From assembly GCF_021502575.1 (NCBI RefSeq), contig NZ_JAKFGN010000001.1:2452326-2516325 (forward strand): a DNA stretch of 64,000 nt. Reading direction: 5' to 3'. The position numbers and the translations under genes were made by a program. Source of the DNA: Bradyrhizobium sp. G127 (GTDB taxonomy: Bacteria > Pseudomonadota > Alphaproteobacteria > Rhizobiales > Xanthobacteraceae). The notes beneath the pieces were generated by a model. The model worked only from the letters and a program-made list of their open reading frames with translations. It made no database searches and was not told the origin of the DNA. Every line of letters starts with the position of its first letter. The first letter of the stretch is position 1. Positions 63,845 through 64,000 of this stretch are shown one piece after another.

Positions 63845-64000
63845 ATGCCGGCCGTACAAGAGACGGTTGATCGGGTTCGCCAGATCGACGTCGACCAATA
63901 CCGTTATGGTTTCGAGACAGTCATTGAATCGGAGAAGGCGCCGAAGGGTCTTTCGGAGGACACGGTTCGATTCATCTCGGCGAAGAAGAACGAGCCGGCT
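63845..64000 (+). CDS. sufB: SufB, Fe-S scaffold complex subunit, N-terminal fragment (cut by window edge)
   Basis: From ATG 63845 the 52 visible residues (MPAVQETVDRVRQIDVDQYRYGF..., then ESEKAPKGLSEDTVRFISAKKNEPA) match the start of alphaproteobacterial SufB. GGAGG at 63834-63838 is at a proper distance from this ATG and too close to the ATG at 63839. SufB with SufC and SufD forms the scaffold on which Fe-S clusters are built. The rest lies beyond the window. Confidence 0.93.
   Translation, partial: MPAVQETVDRVRQIDVDQYRYGFETVIESEKAPKGLSEDTVRFISAKKNEPA

Noticed and set aside
1..64000. CRISPR arrays, rRNA or tRNA genes, transposases, phage genes
   Set aside because: None recognised on either strand; the repeats found are short extragenic palindromes, not spacer arrays or IS ends.

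Overview
The window reads as chromosome of a high-GC alphaproteobacterium of the Nitrobacteraceae (Bradyrhizobium / Rhodopseudomonas / Afipia group). Three things support this. The gene order accB-accC, aat, DUF2155, NDUFA12-like and the order M48 protease, aminotransferase, rne, amidase, PBP1A, prfB are of rhizobial type. Several families are largely alphaproteobacterial (BA14K, DUF2336, Tlde1/DUF2778). The regulatory motifs are alphaproteobacterial: sigma-EcfG promoters and FixK/FNR boxes. I see no rRNA, tRNA, CRISPR array, prophage or transposase. Almost all long open frames antisense to real genes are high-GC artefacts.

Layout. 1-19 kb is a mixed metabolic region: a cupin, an amino-acid ABC binding protein, KTSC and ClpS, a large-subunit catalase, hydrolases, a Sel1 protein, a DoxX pair, an SDR, a Tlde1-type L,D-transpeptidase-like protein, an MliC-like inhibitor, an Ntn hydrolase, DUF2336, a peptidoglycan amidase and 3-hydroxybutyryl-CoA dehydrogenase. 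At 15.4-16.8 kb there is a small low-oxygen cluster: a group III truncated haemoglobin and three tiny proteins around two perfect TTGAT-N4-ATCAA boxes. At 18-19 kb an AT-rich trypsin-like protease gene lies beside three palindromic repeats and looks imported. 19-31 kb holds nrdJ, a DMT exporter, an autotransporter, two BA14K proteins, MscS, NDUFA12 and DUF2155. 31-41 kb holds aat, a translationally coupled three-gene phosphorelay, accC, accB, aroQ, a DsbA-like protein and an M48/TPR protease. 41-51 kb holds the aminotransferase, RNase E, AmiC-type amidase, PBP1A and prfB with its programmed frameshift. 51-64 kb holds a DMT exporter, M23 peptidase, peroxiredoxin, AsmA-like protein, thioesterase, tyrS, anmK, GST, a hydrolase, cysteine desulfurase and the start of sufB.

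How the genes work together. Cell-wall functions recur: Tlde1-like, amidase_2, AmiC, PBP1A, M23, AnmK and MliC-like proteins. Two parts of the N-degron pathway, ClpS and Aat, are both present but far apart. The strongest regulatory signals are two sigma-EcfG promoters (GGAAC-N16-CGTT). One is in front of a BA14K gene. The other is in front of a CHASE3 kinase - Rcp1-like regulator - REC/HisKA_2 kinase operon, which suggests a signalling module that is itself part of the general stress response. A 20-bp perfect palindrome next to a near-consensus promoter upstream of the GST gene marks an uncharacterised operator. I found no large undescribed multi-gene defence or biosynthetic system; the best novelty candidates are the stress-controlled phosphorelay, the FixK-boxed micro-cluster and the GST operator/small-ORF unit.
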